Assembly: GCF_005877905.1 (NCBI RefSeq)
Contig: NZ_SWDV01000002.1
Span: 186,001 to 250,000 of the forward strand
Length of the DNA: 64,000 nt
Reading direction: 5' to 3'
Origin: Pseudomonas nicosulfuronedens
GTDB lineage: Bacteria > Pseudomonadota > Gammaproteobacteria > Pseudomonadales > Pseudomonadaceae
Position numbers and translations under genes: made by a program. This document shows, piece by piece, positions 35,533-45,300 of the stretch (within the stretch, counting starts at the first letter, position 1; each line of letters starts with the position of its first letter). The notes below the pieces were generated by a model. It ran no database searches, was not told the origin of the DNA, and was given only the letters and a program-made list of their open reading frames with translations.

Positions 35533-36576
35533 ATGCGCCATGGCGATATTTCCAGCAGCCCCGATACGGTCGGCGTCGCCGTCGTCAACTACAAGATGCC
35601 GCGCCTGCACAGCAAGGCCGAGGTGCTGGACAACGCCCGCAGGATCGCCGAGATGATCAAGGGCATGAAGCTCGGCCTGCCGGGCATGGACCTGGTGGTA
35701 TTCCCCGAGTACAGCACCATGGGGATCATGTACGACCCCGAGGAGATGATGGCGACCGCCGCGACCATCCCCGGCGAGGAAACCGCGATCTTCTCCGCGG
35801 CCTGCCGCGAGGCGAAGACCTGGGGCATCTTCTCGCTCACCGGCGAGCGCCATGAAGAGCACCCGCACAAGGCGCCCTACAACACCCTGGTACTGATCAA
35901 CGACCAGGGCGAGATCGTGCAGAAGTACCGCAAGTGCATTCCCTGGTGCCCCATCGAGGGCTGGTACCCGGGCGACCGCACCTACGTCAGCGAAGGCCCC
36001 AAGGGCCTGAAGATCAGCCTGATCATCTGCGACGACGGCAACTACCCGGAAATCTGGCGCGACTGTGCGATGAAGGGCGCCGAGCTGATCGTGCGTTGCC
36101 AGGGCTATATGTACCCGGCCAAGGAGCAGCAGGTGCTGATGTCCAAGACCATGGCCTGGGCCAACAACTGCTACGTGGCGGTGGCCAACGCTGCCGGCTT
36201 CGATGGCGTTTACAGCTACTTCGGCCACTCGGCGATCATCGGTTTCGACGGCCGCACCCTCGGCGAATGCGGGGAAGAGGAGATGGGCATTCAGTACGCC
36301 CAGCTGTCGGTCTCGCAGATCCGCGATGCACGGGCCAACGACCAGTCGCAGAACCACCTGTTCAAGCTGCTGCACCGCGGCTACACCGGGGTCTACAACT
36401 CCGGTGACGGCGACAAGGGGGTGGCGGACTGTCCGTTCGACTTCTACCGCACCTGGGTACTGGACGCGCAGAAGGCCCGGGAGAACGTCGAGCAGCTCAC
36501 CCGCTCGACCATTGGTGTGGCCGATTGCCCGGTGGCTGAGTTGCCGCATCCGGGCAAGGAACGGCAACTGGGCTGA
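35533..36576 (+). CDS. amiE: Aliphatic amidase
   Basis: A 347-aa nitrilase-superfamily amidase nearly identical in outline to P. aeruginosa AmiE, starting MRHGDISSS. The catalytic triad is at the canonical positions: Glu59 (VFPEYS), Lys134 (YRKCIPW) and Cys166 ([12 protein letters not shown]). It hydrolyses short aliphatic amides such as acetamide and propionamide. It follows AAGGAG, 63 nt after fmdB, and precedes amiB. In P. aeruginosa amiE is controlled by AmiC/AmiR antitermination, but no amiC, amiR or amiS genes are present here. Confidence 0.96.
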   Translation: MRHGDISSSPDTVGVAVVNYKMPRLHSKAEVLDNARRIAEMIKGMKLGLPGMDLVVFPEYSTMGIMYDPEEMMATAATIPGEETAIFSAACREAKTWGIFSLTGERHEEHPHKAPYNTLVLINDQGEIVQKYRKCIPWCPIEGWYPGDRTYVSEGPKGLKISLIICDDGNYPEIWRDCAMKGAELIVRCQGYMYPAKEQQVLMSKTMAWANNCYVAVANAAGFDGVYSYFGHSAIIGFDGRTLGECGEEEMGIQYAQLSVSQIRDARANDQSQNHLFKLLHRGYTGVYNSGDGDKGVADCPFDFYRTWVLDAQKARENVEQLTRSTIGVADCPVAELPHPGKERQLG

Positions 36577-36599
36577 ACCCGGCCCCGAGGGAGAAGTCC

Positions 36600-37631
36600 A
36601 TGCCATTCGTCAACGACCTGCTCGAGCACAACCGCGGGCAGCTCGCCCGCGAAGGGGCTGCGCTGCTGCCCTCGCGCTTTCTCTTCGAGCCGCCTGCGGT
36701 GATGGCGTTGCTGCGTTCGCGCATCATCGGCCAGGACGCGGCGCTCGATCAGGTGGAGGCGCTGCTCAAGGTGGTGAAAGCCGATATCGGCGACCCCGAG
36801 CGACCGTTGGGGGTCAGCCTGTTCATCGGTCCTACCGGCGTCGGCAAGACCGAGATGGTGCGGCTGCTGGCCCAGGCCATCCACGGCCGGGCGGACGCCT
36901 TGTGCCGGATCGACATGAACACCCTGGCCCAGGAGCACTACGCCGCTTCGCTGGCCGGGGCGCCGCCCGGTTACGTCGGCAGCAAGGAAGGCACCACGCT
37001 GTTCGATGCCGAGGCTATCGCGGGAAGCTATGGGCGACCGGGCATCGTGCTGTTCGACGAACTGGAGAAGGCCGATCGCACGGTGATCCGCACGTTGCTC
37101 AACGTCCTCGACAGTGGCCAGCTGGTGCTCAGCGCTGGCAGCAGGCGCATCGACTTCCGCAACAGCCTGATCTTCATGACCAGCAATATCGGTGCGCGCA
37201 ACGTCTGGGAGTACCGTGCGCGTTTCGAGCGCGGCTGGCGCCGCTGGCTCAACCTGCTGCCCCATGATCACCCCAAGGTGCTGGAGGACGCCTTGCACGG
37301 ACACTTCGAGCCGGAGTTCCTCAACCGCATCGACCGCATCCTGGCGTTCGATCGTATCGACGGCGACTGGCTGCCAGGTCTGCTGGACATCGAACTGGGC
37401 AAGCTCAACCAGCGCCTGGGCAGACGGGGGCGAAGCCTGGAGTTGAATGAGGCCGCCAGGGCCCTTCTGTGCAGCGGGCATGATCCGCGCTTCGGTGCCC
37501 GCGACCTGGTTCGGCGCCTGCGTCGGGGCCTGGAGCCGGTCCTGGCTGAGCGGCTACTGGAACAACCGACGGCCACACGGCTGCGGGCCAGTGTCGACGA
37601 CGCGGGCTTGCGAGTGGATGTGGTGAGCTGA
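36600..37631 (+). CDS. amiB: AmiB-type AAA+ ATPase (ClpB-like)
   Basis: A 343-aa single-domain AAA+ protein related to the second ATPase module of ClpA/ClpB. Walker A is FIGPTGVGKTE, Walker B IVLFDELEKAD, sensor 1 IFMTSNIG, arginine-finger segment FEPEFLNRIDRI and sensor 2 DPRFGARDLVRRLRRGLEP. A partner called AmiB follows amiE in the P. aeruginosa ami operon, with an unclear role perhaps in protein folding or uptake. It starts behind GAGGGAG, 23 nt after amiE, and is the last gene of the island. Confidence 0.88.
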   Translation: MPFVNDLLEHNRGQLAREGAALLPSRFLFEPPAVMALLRSRIIGQDAALDQVEALLKVVKADIGDPERPLGVSLFIGPTGVGKTEMVRLLAQAIHGRADALCRIDMNTLAQEHYAASLAGAPPGYVGSKEGTTLFDAEAIAGSYGRPGIVLFDELEKADRTVIRTLLNVLDSGQLVLSAGSRRIDFRNSLIFMTSNIGARNVWEYRARFERGWRRWLNLLPHDHPKVLEDALHGHFEPEFLNRIDRILAFDRIDGDWLPGLLDIELGKLNQRLGRRGRSLELNEAARALLCSGHDPRFGARDLVRRLRRGLEPVLAERLLEQPTATRLRASVDDAGLRVDVVS

Positions 37632-37800
37632 GCGAGCGCCGCCGACTTCCGGAGGGTGTTTCGGGGAGGTGCGAGCTCTCTGACGGGGCGCGGGGCCACG
37701 CCGTTGGTCGGGATGCTGCGGTATGAGACGTCAGTTCCCACGCCCTTGCCTGCGCTTCGAGCAGACGGGCCAATGGGGGCGGAGGGATTTCTGCGGGCAT

Positions 37801-37827
37801 TAAAAAAGCCGGCTTGTGGCCGGCTTT
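37801..37827 (-). terminator. Strong terminator facing the - strand, not assigned to a known gene
   Basis: Nine-bp arms AAAGCCGGC and GCCGGCTTT around TTGTG; on the - strand six T follow. It is 120 nt beyond the ppa terminator, so it probably ends a short separate transcript. On the + strand it could also weakly stop amiB transcription. Confidence 0.8.
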
Positions 37828-37844
37828 CAGGGGGTGGTCCAACC

Positions 37845-37949
37845 TTACTTCTGGTAGGGCGGACCGCCTTGATTCTGTGGCGTCGCAGCGGGCTGCGCGC
37901 GGGGCGCAGATGGTAACAAAGTCGGGACGAAAAGCCTAATCCCGGTCAT
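37845..37949 (-). other. 34-codon open frame or small RNA between two terminators
   Basis: Reads from ATG 37949 to TAA 37845, a proline/glutamine-rich peptide ending ATPQNQGGPPYQK. The ATG abuts the T tract of the ppa terminator and has no ribosome site, so translation from it is doubtful. A strong terminator follows within 20 nt. It may be the remnant of a gene's 3' end, a small RNA, or a tiny ORF. I do not recognise it. Confidence 0.3.
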
Positions 37950-37974
37950 AAAAAAGCCCCGCACGGACGGGGCT
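37950..37974 (-). terminator. Rho-independent terminator of ppa
   Basis: Arms AGCCCCG and CGGGGCT around a 6-nt loop, with six T on the - strand, 33 nt past the ppa stop. Confidence 0.88.
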
Positions 37975-38006
37975 TCTTCACGGTGCGCGGATAATCCGCG
38001 CGACCA

Positions 38007-38537
38007 TCACTTGGCCTGGAAGGCAGCGACGGCCTTGTTGATGTAGTCGTGAGCCTGGGCGGTGTCGCCCCAGCCTTCGACTTTCACCCATTTGCCCTTC
38101 TCGAGATCCTTGTAGTTCTCGAAGAAGTGCTTGATCTGCTCCAGCAGCAGGGCCGGCAGGTCGGTGTATTCCTTCACGTCCTGGTACAGGACGCTCAGCT
38201 TGTCGTGCGGCACGGCGATCAGCTTGGCGTCGCCGCCGGCTTCGTCGCTCATGTTCAGCACGCCAACCGGACGGGCGCGGATCACGGAGCCCGGAGCGAC
38301 CGGGTACGGGGTCACGACCAGCACGTCCAGGGGGTCACCGTCGTCGGCCAGGGTGTTCGGGATGAAACCGTAGTTGGCCGGGTAGAACATCGGGGTGGCC
38401 ATGAAACGGTCGACGAACAGGCAGTCGGTGTCCTTGTCGATTTCGTACTTGATCGGCGCGTGGTTGGCCGGGATCTCGATGGCGACGTAAATGTCGTTCG
38501 GCAGGTCTTTGCCAGCCGGGATGCTGCTGTAGCTCAT
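38007..38537 (-). CDS. ppa: Inorganic pyrophosphatase
   Basis: A 176-aa family-I soluble pyrophosphatase that hydrolyses PPi to two phosphates with Mg2+. Active-site signature [15 protein letters not shown] is complete, as are KYEIDKD and [14 protein letters not shown]; length is normal for the bacterial hexameric type. A TATAAT -10 box lies 42-47 nt upstream. It ends with a strong terminator. Confidence 0.97.
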   Translation of the reverse strand: MSYSSIPAGKDLPNDIYVAIEIPANHAPIKYEIDKDTDCLFVDRFMATPMFYPANYGFIPNTLADDGDPLDVLVVTPYPVAPGSVIRARPVGVLNMSDEAGGDAKLIAVPHDKLSVLYQDVKEYTDLPALLLEQIKHFFENYKDLEKGKWVKVEGWGDTAQAHDYINKAVAAFQAK

Positions 38538-38578
38538 GGACGACTCCAGATAGTGGTCGGGCCGAAAAAGTGCGGCGG

Positions 38579-38584
38579 ATTATA
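38579..38584 (-). promoter_or_regulatory. ppa -10 box
   Basis: TATAAT on the - strand, 42-47 nt before the ppa ATG. A weak -35 (TGGCTT, 17 nt upstream) is compatible with sigma-70. Confidence 0.6.
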
Positions 38585-38617
38585 GGCAGATTGCCGTGTC
38601 CAAGCCACAGACATCGC

Positions 38618-39436
38618 CTAGTGGGCCTGAGTTTCCTGATATTCGGGGTGTTCGGCCTGAAGCTTGTGCAGGCGCGAGAGCGGATCTTGCCGGTAGAACA
38701 GCGAAAGCTGTTCATAGACTTTGGGATAGGCCGCCTGAAGGAGGTCCGGAGCGGTGAAGAAGTACTCGCTGGTGACGGCGAAGAACTCCGCCGGATTCTC
38801 CGCCGCGTACGGATCGATGGCGGTGTGCGACTGCGGGTTGTGGTCGAGCTGGCGGTTGAGGTCGTCGTAGGCGGCCTGCATGGCGACGGCCCAGTCGGCA
38901 ACACGCATGTCGCGGTGCAGCGGCGGCATGCCGTTGGCATCGCCATTGAGCATGTCGAGCTTGTGCGCCAGCTCGTGGATCACCAGGTTGTAGGCATCCC
39001 AGCCACCGCCGCTTTCCACGCCAGGCCAGGCGAGGATCACCGGGCCCTGCAGCGATGTCTCGCCGGCGCGCTCGTCGTCGAATTCGTGCATGACGCCAGC
39101 CGGGTCGCGGTGCTTCTGTGGGCTGACGAAGTCATCCGGGTAGAGCACCAGCTCATGGAAGCCGCCGTACCAGTTCAGGTCCGGCAGGTGCAGCAGCGGC
39201 AGTTCGGCCTGGGTCGCCAGCAGCAGGCGGCGGTAGTCGTCCAGTTCGATGCCCGGCAGCGGCGACAGGCGTTTGTCGCGCAGGAACAGCAGCGCGCGCT
39301 CGCCGAGCCGGCGCAGTTCCTCTTCGCTCAGGCCGTCGAGGATCGGCAGGTGCCGGCGCACCTGCGTCCACAGCTCTGCATCGAGCGGATAGCGGGCGAG
39401 AAAGCGCCGGCGGCGCCATTCATTGAACGACCACAT
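38618..39436 (-). CDS. mtfA: MtfA-like zinc metallopeptidase (M90 family)
   Basis: A 272-aa protein with the zinc-peptidase motif HELAH at residues 154-158 and downstream Glu-rich segment ENPAEFFAVTSEYFF. This matches MtfA (DgsA anti-repressor), which in E. coli binds and inactivates the Mlc repressor. N-terminal RRRRFLARYPLDAELW and GGFHELVLYPDDF are typical. It starts 7 nt after the DedA stop, so the two are probably cotranscribed. Mlc itself is not in view, so the role in this organism is open. Confidence 0.88.
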   Translation of the reverse strand: MWSFNEWRRRRFLARYPLDAELWTQVRRHLPILDGLSEEELRRLGERALLFLRDKRLSPLPGIELDDYRRLLLATQAELPLLHLPDLNWYGGFHELVLYPDDFVSPQKHRDPAGVMHEFDDERAGETSLQGPVILAWPGVESGGGWDAYNLVIHELAHKLDMLNGDANGMPPLHRDMRVADWAVAMQAAYDDLNRQLDHNPQSHTAIDPYAAENPAEFFAVTSEYFFTAPDLLQAAYPKVYEQLSLFYRQDPLSRLHKLQAEHPEYQETQAH

Positions 39437-39443
39437 GGGCGGA

Positions 39444-40103
39444 TCAGTGCTCGCCGGGCTGGGCCTTGGCCGAGGGGCGCAGCTTGTGGCGGATGAAGCC
39501 GATCAGCATGGGCACCAGCGAGAAGGCGATGATGGCGACGATCATCACCGACAGGTTCTGCTTGATGAAGGGCACGTTGCCGAAGAAGTAGCCCAGGGTC
39601 ACCAGGCCGCCGACCCAGGCGATGCTGCCGGCCACGCTGAAGAACAGGAAGCGCGCGTAGGGCATGTAGGCCATGCCGGCGACGAAGGGGGCGAAGGTCC
39701 GCACGATGGGCAGGAAGCGTGCCAGGGTCACGGTCTTGCCGCCGTGGCGTTCGTAGAAGGCGTGGGTCTGGTCCAGGTAGTCGCGGCGGAAGACTTTCGA
39801 GTTCGGATTGCTGAACAGGCGTTTGCCCAGTGTTCGGCCGATCACGTAGTTGGTGCTGTCGCCGCTGATCGCCGCGAGCAGCAGCAGACCGCCGAGCATC
39901 CACGGGTCCATGCCGCCTGCGGCGCAGATGGCGCCGGCAATGAAGAGGAGGGAGTCGCCCGGCAGGAAGGGGGTCACCACCAGGCCGGTCTCGCAGAAGA
40001 TCACCAGGAAAAGGATGGCGTAGATCCAGGTGCCATAGTTGGCCACCGCCAACGACAGGTAGGTGTCGAGGTGGAGAATCAGGTCGATCGGGTTGAATTC
40101 CAT
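39444..40103 (-). CDS. DedA family inner-membrane protein
   Basis: A 219-aa DedA/SNARE-associated family protein with several membrane helices and reentrant loops. Key motifs are ETGLVVTPFLPGDSLLFIAGA, the GDSTNYVIGRTLGKRLF stretch and the conserved arginine in RFLPIVRTFAPFVAGMAYM. Homologues act as polyprenyl-phosphate or lipid transporters (flippases). The start at 40103 (MEFNPIDLILHLD) is used. A TATAAT-like -10 sits near 40145-40150 on the - strand. Confidence 0.9.
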   Translation of the reverse strand: MEFNPIDLILHLDTYLSLAVANYGTWIYAILFLVIFCETGLVVTPFLPGDSLLFIAGAICAAGGMDPWMLGGLLLLAAISGDSTNYVIGRTLGKRLFSNPNSKVFRRDYLDQTHAFYERHGGKTVTLARFLPIVRTFAPFVAGMAYMPYARFLFFSVAGSIAWVGGLVTLGYFFGNVPFIKQNLSVMIVAIIAFSLVPMLIGFIRHKLRPSAKAQPGEH

Positions 40104-40253
40104 GAGAAGCCTGTCTGACAACAAGGTGAACGGCCGGGCCGCCCATTATAAGGCTCGGCCGGGCTGCCGGGGGCGCGCTCCGTCGAATCCTGCGACGGAA
40201 GTCCGCGGGAGGATATTACAGCTTCTGCGTGAAAATCCTGTCGCTGTGAACGC

Positions 40254-40298
40254 GGCAACGCCTTGTGACAAATGCCCGGGGCAGCGCGGGGCGTTGCC
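40254..40298. repeat. Long hairpin directly after the binding-protein stop
   Basis: Nine-bp arms GGCAACGCC and GGCGTTGCC with a 27-nt loop, abutting the stop codon at 40299. It may protect or end that transcript; no T tract is present. Confidence 0.4.
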
Positions 40299-41183
40299 TC
40301 AGAGCAGGCTCGCCTGCCAGCTCAGCAGGTCCGGCGGCGTCCTGGGCGTCAAGGCAGCCCCGTGCTGATCGCTGGTCGCTGGCAGCTGTTCGGCCAGCGG
40401 ATGGGTAGCTACCTCGCGGCTGTTCATCGCCGTGTCGAGGCGCGCCTCGGCGATCAGCTGCTGCAGGCGCCCACTGCGACGCAGGGTGCGCAGGCCGCGG
40501 TCGAGGCTGGCGGCCAGGGCTTCGCCTTCGGCGCGCTTCTTCGGCACCAGCACGTAGAGCGGTTTGACCTCCAGCGGTGGGTCGACGAACTCCAGTTGCT
40601 CGCGCAGCGCCGGGGCATTCTGGCTGAGCAACTGGTAGCCGGTGTAACGGTCCACCACGGCCAGGTCGATGCGTCCGCGCAGGAGTTTTTCCAGGTTCTG
40701 CCAGTCGCTGCTGACCACGTCCTTGTTGAGGAAGTCGGCGGAGTCGAAGCCCTCCTGGTTGACGTAGCCGCGCACTACACCGATGCGGTAGGGGCGCAGC
40801 GTATCGAGGTCGCGCGGGTTGATCGGCAGGGCGCGGTCACGGCGGCGGAAGAAGCCGAGCTGGGAGTCCAGCAGCGGCATCGAGGTGTAGAAATCCTGGC
40901 TGCGGTCCGCCGACAGGTAGGCGGGCATCAGTGCGTCGAAGCGGCCTTCGCGGGTTTCGTTGAGGGCCCGTTGCCAGGGCAGGAAGACCAGTTCGGCCTT
41001 GTCACCGTTGAGCGCCAGGGCCTCGTTGAGGATGCGGCTGGCCAGCCCGTTGCCTGGCAGGTCGCTGCCGACATAGGGCGCCCACTCCAGCGTGGCGACG
41101 CGCAGGGTCTGGGCCTGGGTGGTGGCGCCCAGGACGGCGAAGCAGAGACAGGCGGTGCGCAGAACGAGCAGGGAAGTACGCAT
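40299..41183 (-). CDS. Periplasmic family-3 solute-binding protein, orphan
   Basis: A 294-aa protein with a signal peptide (MRTSLLVLRTACLCFAVLGATTQAQ) and the SBP_bac_3 fold (LRVATLEWAPYVGSDLPGNG, IGVVRGYVNQEGFDS, RIDLAVVDRYTGYQLL). Unlike importer receptors it has no permease or ATPase genes nearby. It could serve a distant transporter or be a signalling or enzymatic relative. The ligand is unknown; an extended C-terminal tail after residue 250 is unusual for the family. Confidence 0.8.
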   Translation of the reverse strand: MRTSLLVLRTACLCFAVLGATTQAQTLRVATLEWAPYVGSDLPGNGLASRILNEALALNGDKAELVFLPWQRALNETREGRFDALMPAYLSADRSQDFYTSMPLLDSQLGFFRRRDRALPINPRDLDTLRPYRIGVVRGYVNQEGFDSADFLNKDVVSSDWQNLEKLLRGRIDLAVVDRYTGYQLLSQNAPALREQLEFVDPPLEVKPLYVLVPKKRAEGEALAASLDRGLRTLRRSGRLQQLIAEARLDTAMNSREVATHPLAEQLPATSDQHGAALTPRTPPDLLSWQASLL

Positions 41184-41284
41184 GGGATCCCTTCATGCGG
41201 AGGCCGCGGCGATTCCGATGATGGCACTTTAATGCGCCAGGCCCGCCGATGCCAGCGGGCCGGTCTACAGCCTGTACCGGAGCG

Positions 41285-41749
41285 TCAGTTCAGGTCATCG
41301 CTGATCGGCAGGATGTAGTTCTTGAACTCGCTGTCCTCGCGGAAGCCGATGGACTCGTAGACCTTCTGCGCCACTTCGTTGTTGACGCTGGTGGACACCC
41401 GCATGCGCACGGCCTGGGTCTCGCGCGCCATCTGTCGGGCGGTCTGCAGCAGGTGGTCGGCGACCAACTGGCGGCGCGCCTCTTCGGCGACGTAGATGTC
41501 ATTGAGGATCCACACGCGCTTGAGCGACAGCGAGGAGTAGCTCGGGTAGAGCTGGCAGAAGCCCAGCAGCTTGCTGTCGTCGTCATCCGGCAGCGCCAGG
41601 TAGATCACCGATTCCTTGCGGCGCAGGCGCTTCTCGAGGAATTTTCGCGAGGATTCGGGGTAGGGGAGCATGCCGTAGAACTCGCGGTATTTGACGAACA
41701 GCGGAGCGAGCAGATCGAGGTGGTCGAGCGTGGCTTGCACGATGCGCAT
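41285..41749 (-). CDS. GNAT family N-acetyltransferase
   Basis: A 154-aa GNAT fold protein. Motif A region VWILNDIYVAEEARRQLVADHLL contains the acetyl-CoA loop and motif B is NNEVAQKVYESIGFRED. Substrate unknown; neighbours give no clue. Its P. aeruginosa counterpart is, from memory, next to eutC, whereas here the pilus operon lies between. Confidence 0.88.
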   Translation of the reverse strand: MRIVQATLDHLDLLAPLFVKYREFYGMLPYPESSRKFLEKRLRRKESVIYLALPDDDDSKLLGFCQLYPSYSSLSLKRVWILNDIYVAEEARRQLVADHLLQTARQMARETQAVRMRVSTSVNNEVAQKVYESIGFREDSEFKNYILPISDDLN

Positions 41750-41871
41750 AAGCGGGCCTCGGCGGGAGGTGAGTGGGCTGGTATGGCAATGCAGGGGCTA
41801 TGCCAGCGGATAGCCGTTGGTCCGATGCTGCACCAGAATTTGTGGAAAGCGCAATCCAAGCGAGCGTTTGA

Positions 41872-42315
41872 TCAACGCCAGCAGCTTTCCACGCTGCCTG
41901 CGCTGGTGCCACGGTTGCCCTGGTGGTCGAGGGTGAAGTCGCCGCATTCGCTGTCGCTGGCCTGGGCGCCCCGGCGCAGGGCGGTCAGGCGGTAGCTGCG
42001 GGCATTGCCGTCGATGAATTCGGCCTGCAGTTCGTAGAGCTGGTGCGGCGACAGGCGTTTGCCGTCGGCCAGTGGATAACCGAAGGCCAGCCGGGTCGCG
42101 GTATCGGTGTACTTGCTGTATTGCGCCAGGTAGCGCTCCTGCTGGGCGGCGGCGTCGCGCAGCAGCGTCTGGGCCTCGCTGCGATTGGCGCGCAGGACGT
42201 ATTGGCGGTAGCTGGGGATGGCGATGCCGGCCAGCAGGGCGAGGATGCACACCACCACCATCATCTCGATCAGGGTGAAGCCTTGTACTCGCCTGGACAG
42301 TGCGTGCCTGAGCAT
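41872..42315 (-). CDS. pilE: Type IV minor pilin PilE
   Basis: A 147-aa prepilin with a short basic leader and the PilD cleavage site G^FTLIEMM followed by a hydrophobic helix (VVVCILALLAGIAIPSYRQYV). The C-terminal cysteine pair (CGDF ... ESCW) would form the D-region disulfide. It is the last gene of the minor-pilin operon; its ATG shares a base with the pilY1 stop (TGATG). Minor pilins prime pilus assembly with PilY1. Confidence 0.93.
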   Translation of the reverse strand: MLRHALSRRVQGFTLIEMMVVVCILALLAGIAIPSYRQYVLRANRSEAQTLLRDAAAQQERYLAQYSKYTDTATRLAFGYPLADGKRLSPHQLYELQAEFIDGNARSYRLTALRRGAQASDSECGDFTLDHQGNRGTSAGSVESCWR

Positions 42316-45300
42316 CAGGGATACCCCGTGGGCAGGTTGAAATTCATGATCTGCCAGTTGAAGCGGCCCTGGTTCACCGGATCGAAGAGCTGCACGGGCA
42401 GGCGGTTGCCATCGGGGGTGTAGAGGTTGTCGCCGATGCGCGTCACCGGGCCGTCGATCTGGAGGCCGCTGGCCCTTTCACTGAAGGAGCCATCGCCTGC
42501 TAGGTCGAAGACGTTGAAGTTCAGCGCGCCGCCCGTTTTGGGGTTGACCGCCAGCAGCCAGTAAGTGATACCGGCGCTGCACGGGTCGGCGTTGGGCTTG
42601 CTGACGGTGACGAAGAGCACGTCGCCGAGCATGAAGGGCTGGTCGAGGATCATCTCGGTCTCCGCCAGGTCGAAGTACCAGCCGCGGATGCCGACACCGC
42701 GCTTGCCGCTGCTGTCCCAGCTCACGCTCTCGCTGCTCAGTTGCCGAACGAGGGTGCTGCCGCCGCTGTGGGTGACGGTTTCTTCGGTGAGCGTCTGCTT
42801 CTGCAGGTTGTCCAGTTTGCTCAGGGTGGCGGGGTCGCCGGCGCCATCGACGTGGGCGAGGTAGTCGGTCTGGTCCCAGAAACCGTACAAGGATTGCCGG
42901 GTGGCGGGGCCCTCCTTGTCGCTGCCTTCGAAATACTTGCCGGTACCGGCCATGACCAACTGCCCTCCGCGGGGGTGCTGGGTGACTTCCGGTGCCGCGC
43001 TCAGCGCCTGGCCGCGCGCGCTGGCGACGCTGGCCAGCAGACTCGCGGTGGCATCGAGGCCACCTTGCCGGTACAGGTTGCCCTGCAGGTTGCCGTAGTA
43101 GCGCTGGGCGAGTTCCCCTGGGCTGGCGGCCTGGGTCCAGGCAACCGTGCTTCCGACTTCACCATCGCCGGACGTGGCGTGGCTGGCGGCATCGATCCGG
43201 CCGTCGGCCAGCCGAATCGATAGCGAATAACCCTTGCCCGCGTCGTAGCCATTGCCGGTGAGCACGTAGGGCTCACCCTCGAAGAAGGTGATGACCGGGC
43301 GCTCCAGCAGGTAGCCGAAGTCGATGTCCTTGCCGTCGCGACTGCTGGCGCTGGCGGTGTGCTCCCAGAGCAGCTGCGGGGTGTCCGGATCGGTGATGTC
43401 CAGGGCGAACAGCCCGCGCCCGCCACGCCCTGGCGCCATGACCAGCACGCTGCGCCAGGCGCCGTCGAAGTAGACATCCTGGGTGACGGCGCTGCCGTCG
43501 ACGAAGAAGCGGTGCAGGTTGTTGGTGTTTTCTTCCTCCGAACGCCCCGCGTAGTTCATCGCCGACAGGTAGTTGAGCTTGTCGACCACCGCGGCGGGAA
43601 TGAAGGCCCAACGCTCCCGGCCCGTCTCGTCGAAAGCGTGCAGCATGCCGTCGTTGGCGCCGACGTAGATGCGCCGTTCTCGGTCTGCGTGGTCCTGGCG
43701 GAAGGCTTCGTAGCCCGTGCTGCGGGCGGCTTTCTCCAGGTAGTAAGTCACGCTGGACGGCGGGCCGACCACCACCGGCGAGGAGTAGATGATGTCGCCG
43801 AGCAGGTGGTTGCGTGCGCGGAAGGTCGAATCCTCGTCACTGCGGTCGCCGCGCAGCCAGGCGACACGGCGCTCGCCGAGGTTGTCGCGGGTCTGGGTAC
43901 CGGGCGCCTTGTCGAGCAGGTCCTGCTGCGAGGTCGCGAGGTTGCTCCAGGTGAAGGCCTGGAGATGTCCGCTCGGGCGATCCGGCCGCGCATTGATGTA
44001 GAGGCTGCGGCTGGCGGGGGAGCGCTGGTCGAGCTGATTGCGGAAGGACAGGGCCGTGTTGGCCTGGGCGTTGCCCTCGGCGTCGAGGCGGTACTGCAGG
44101 ATATCGCCGCTCCAGTCGGTGGGCTGGTAGCTGGCGCGGTAGAGGTAGGTGTCGGTGCTCAGCGAGGTCGAGCTGGCGCCGGCAGCAGCCACCGCCAACT
44201 GGCTGGTGGAGATGCTGCTGACGATGGACTGGAAGGCCTGCACCAGCTCGCTGGTGGAGTCGGCGCTGAAGAATTCGCCGCGGGAGTTCAGCGCGCCGTG
44301 CCAGAGCGCCGCTACCTTGCCTTCGTTGGCAGTCACGGTCATGCCGTCCAGGCTGGTGCTGCCGCTGGGATTGGGCCAGCTCTTGCTGCCGTCGAGCAAT
44401 TGCGCATAGGAGCCCGAGTAGGTGTCGCCACCCCATTGCAGGTACTTCAGCGTCGGGCCGAGCCCCAGGCCGACGGTGTAGGTGGTGACGTGCTGCCAGG
44501 TAGCGGGATCGTTCTTCGGGTTCCAGTAGTCGTTGCCGTCGCGGTAGCGCGGCGGAACCTTGTTCTCCAGGTCGGTACGCGCGTCGGTCGCCCAGCCGAG
44601 GAAGATGTTATCGGCCAGGGTATTGGACCATTTGTCGTAGTAAGGCGCGGTCGCGGCGAAGGCTTTGCCGTCGGGCAGGGTGCGTGTGGTGCCGTCGGCA
44701 TTGCTGCCGCCGGAGCCGTCGCCGAAACCATCGGTCATCAGCAGGTGGTAGGTCGGTCGGCAGGCGTATTCGGTTTTCACGTCGCGCGTACTGCCTGGCG
44801 CTCGGGCATAGGGGTTGTAGGCAGTGGTGTTGCTCAGGAAGTTGTTGACCCGGTTCTGTGCGGTGCCCAGCGGTGTCCCGCCGCTGGCGACCAGGCGGCT
44901 GGTGAAGGTGAAGAAGTCTGCCTTGTGCTGGCTGGCGAAGGCTGACAGGGTCTGGTTGCCGCAAGCCGTGGAGCTCAGGTTGAAGTTGGTGCTGTAACAG
45001 TTGTTCAGGCCCTGCCAGGTCACCCGGATATGGTCGGGCAGATCGAACAGCGCCAGGTTCGCCGCGGTGCGCGTGGCGAGTTGGCGCGTGCGGTAGAAGG
45101 AAAACCAATTGGCATAGTTCTGCTTTTCCGCGTCAGTGGTGACCCATTGCGGGGCAAAGCAGCTCTTGGTGCAGGCGTTTGCATTGGTATAGGAGTAGTC
45201 GGATGCGCAGTTCTGCACCGCGCTGAGTGTGCCGGTGGCAGTGTTGCGCGAATGCGGGCAGGCGGCGTCGAACTGGTAGTAGTGGGCGTACTGCTTGTAG

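Larger units (their letters stand above)
37632..38006. other. 375-nt gap between amiB and ppa with two - strand terminators
   Basis: No standard gene. It contains the ppa terminator (37950-37974), a 34-codon - strand open frame (37845-37949) and another - strand terminator (37801-37827). An 86-codon + strand open frame at 37656 crosses both hairpins, lacks a ribosome site and is judged not coding. Confidence 0.6.

Noticed and set aside
37656-37916. 86-codon + strand open frame after amiB
   Set aside because: It crosses a strong terminator hairpin, has no ribosome site and no recognisable family.
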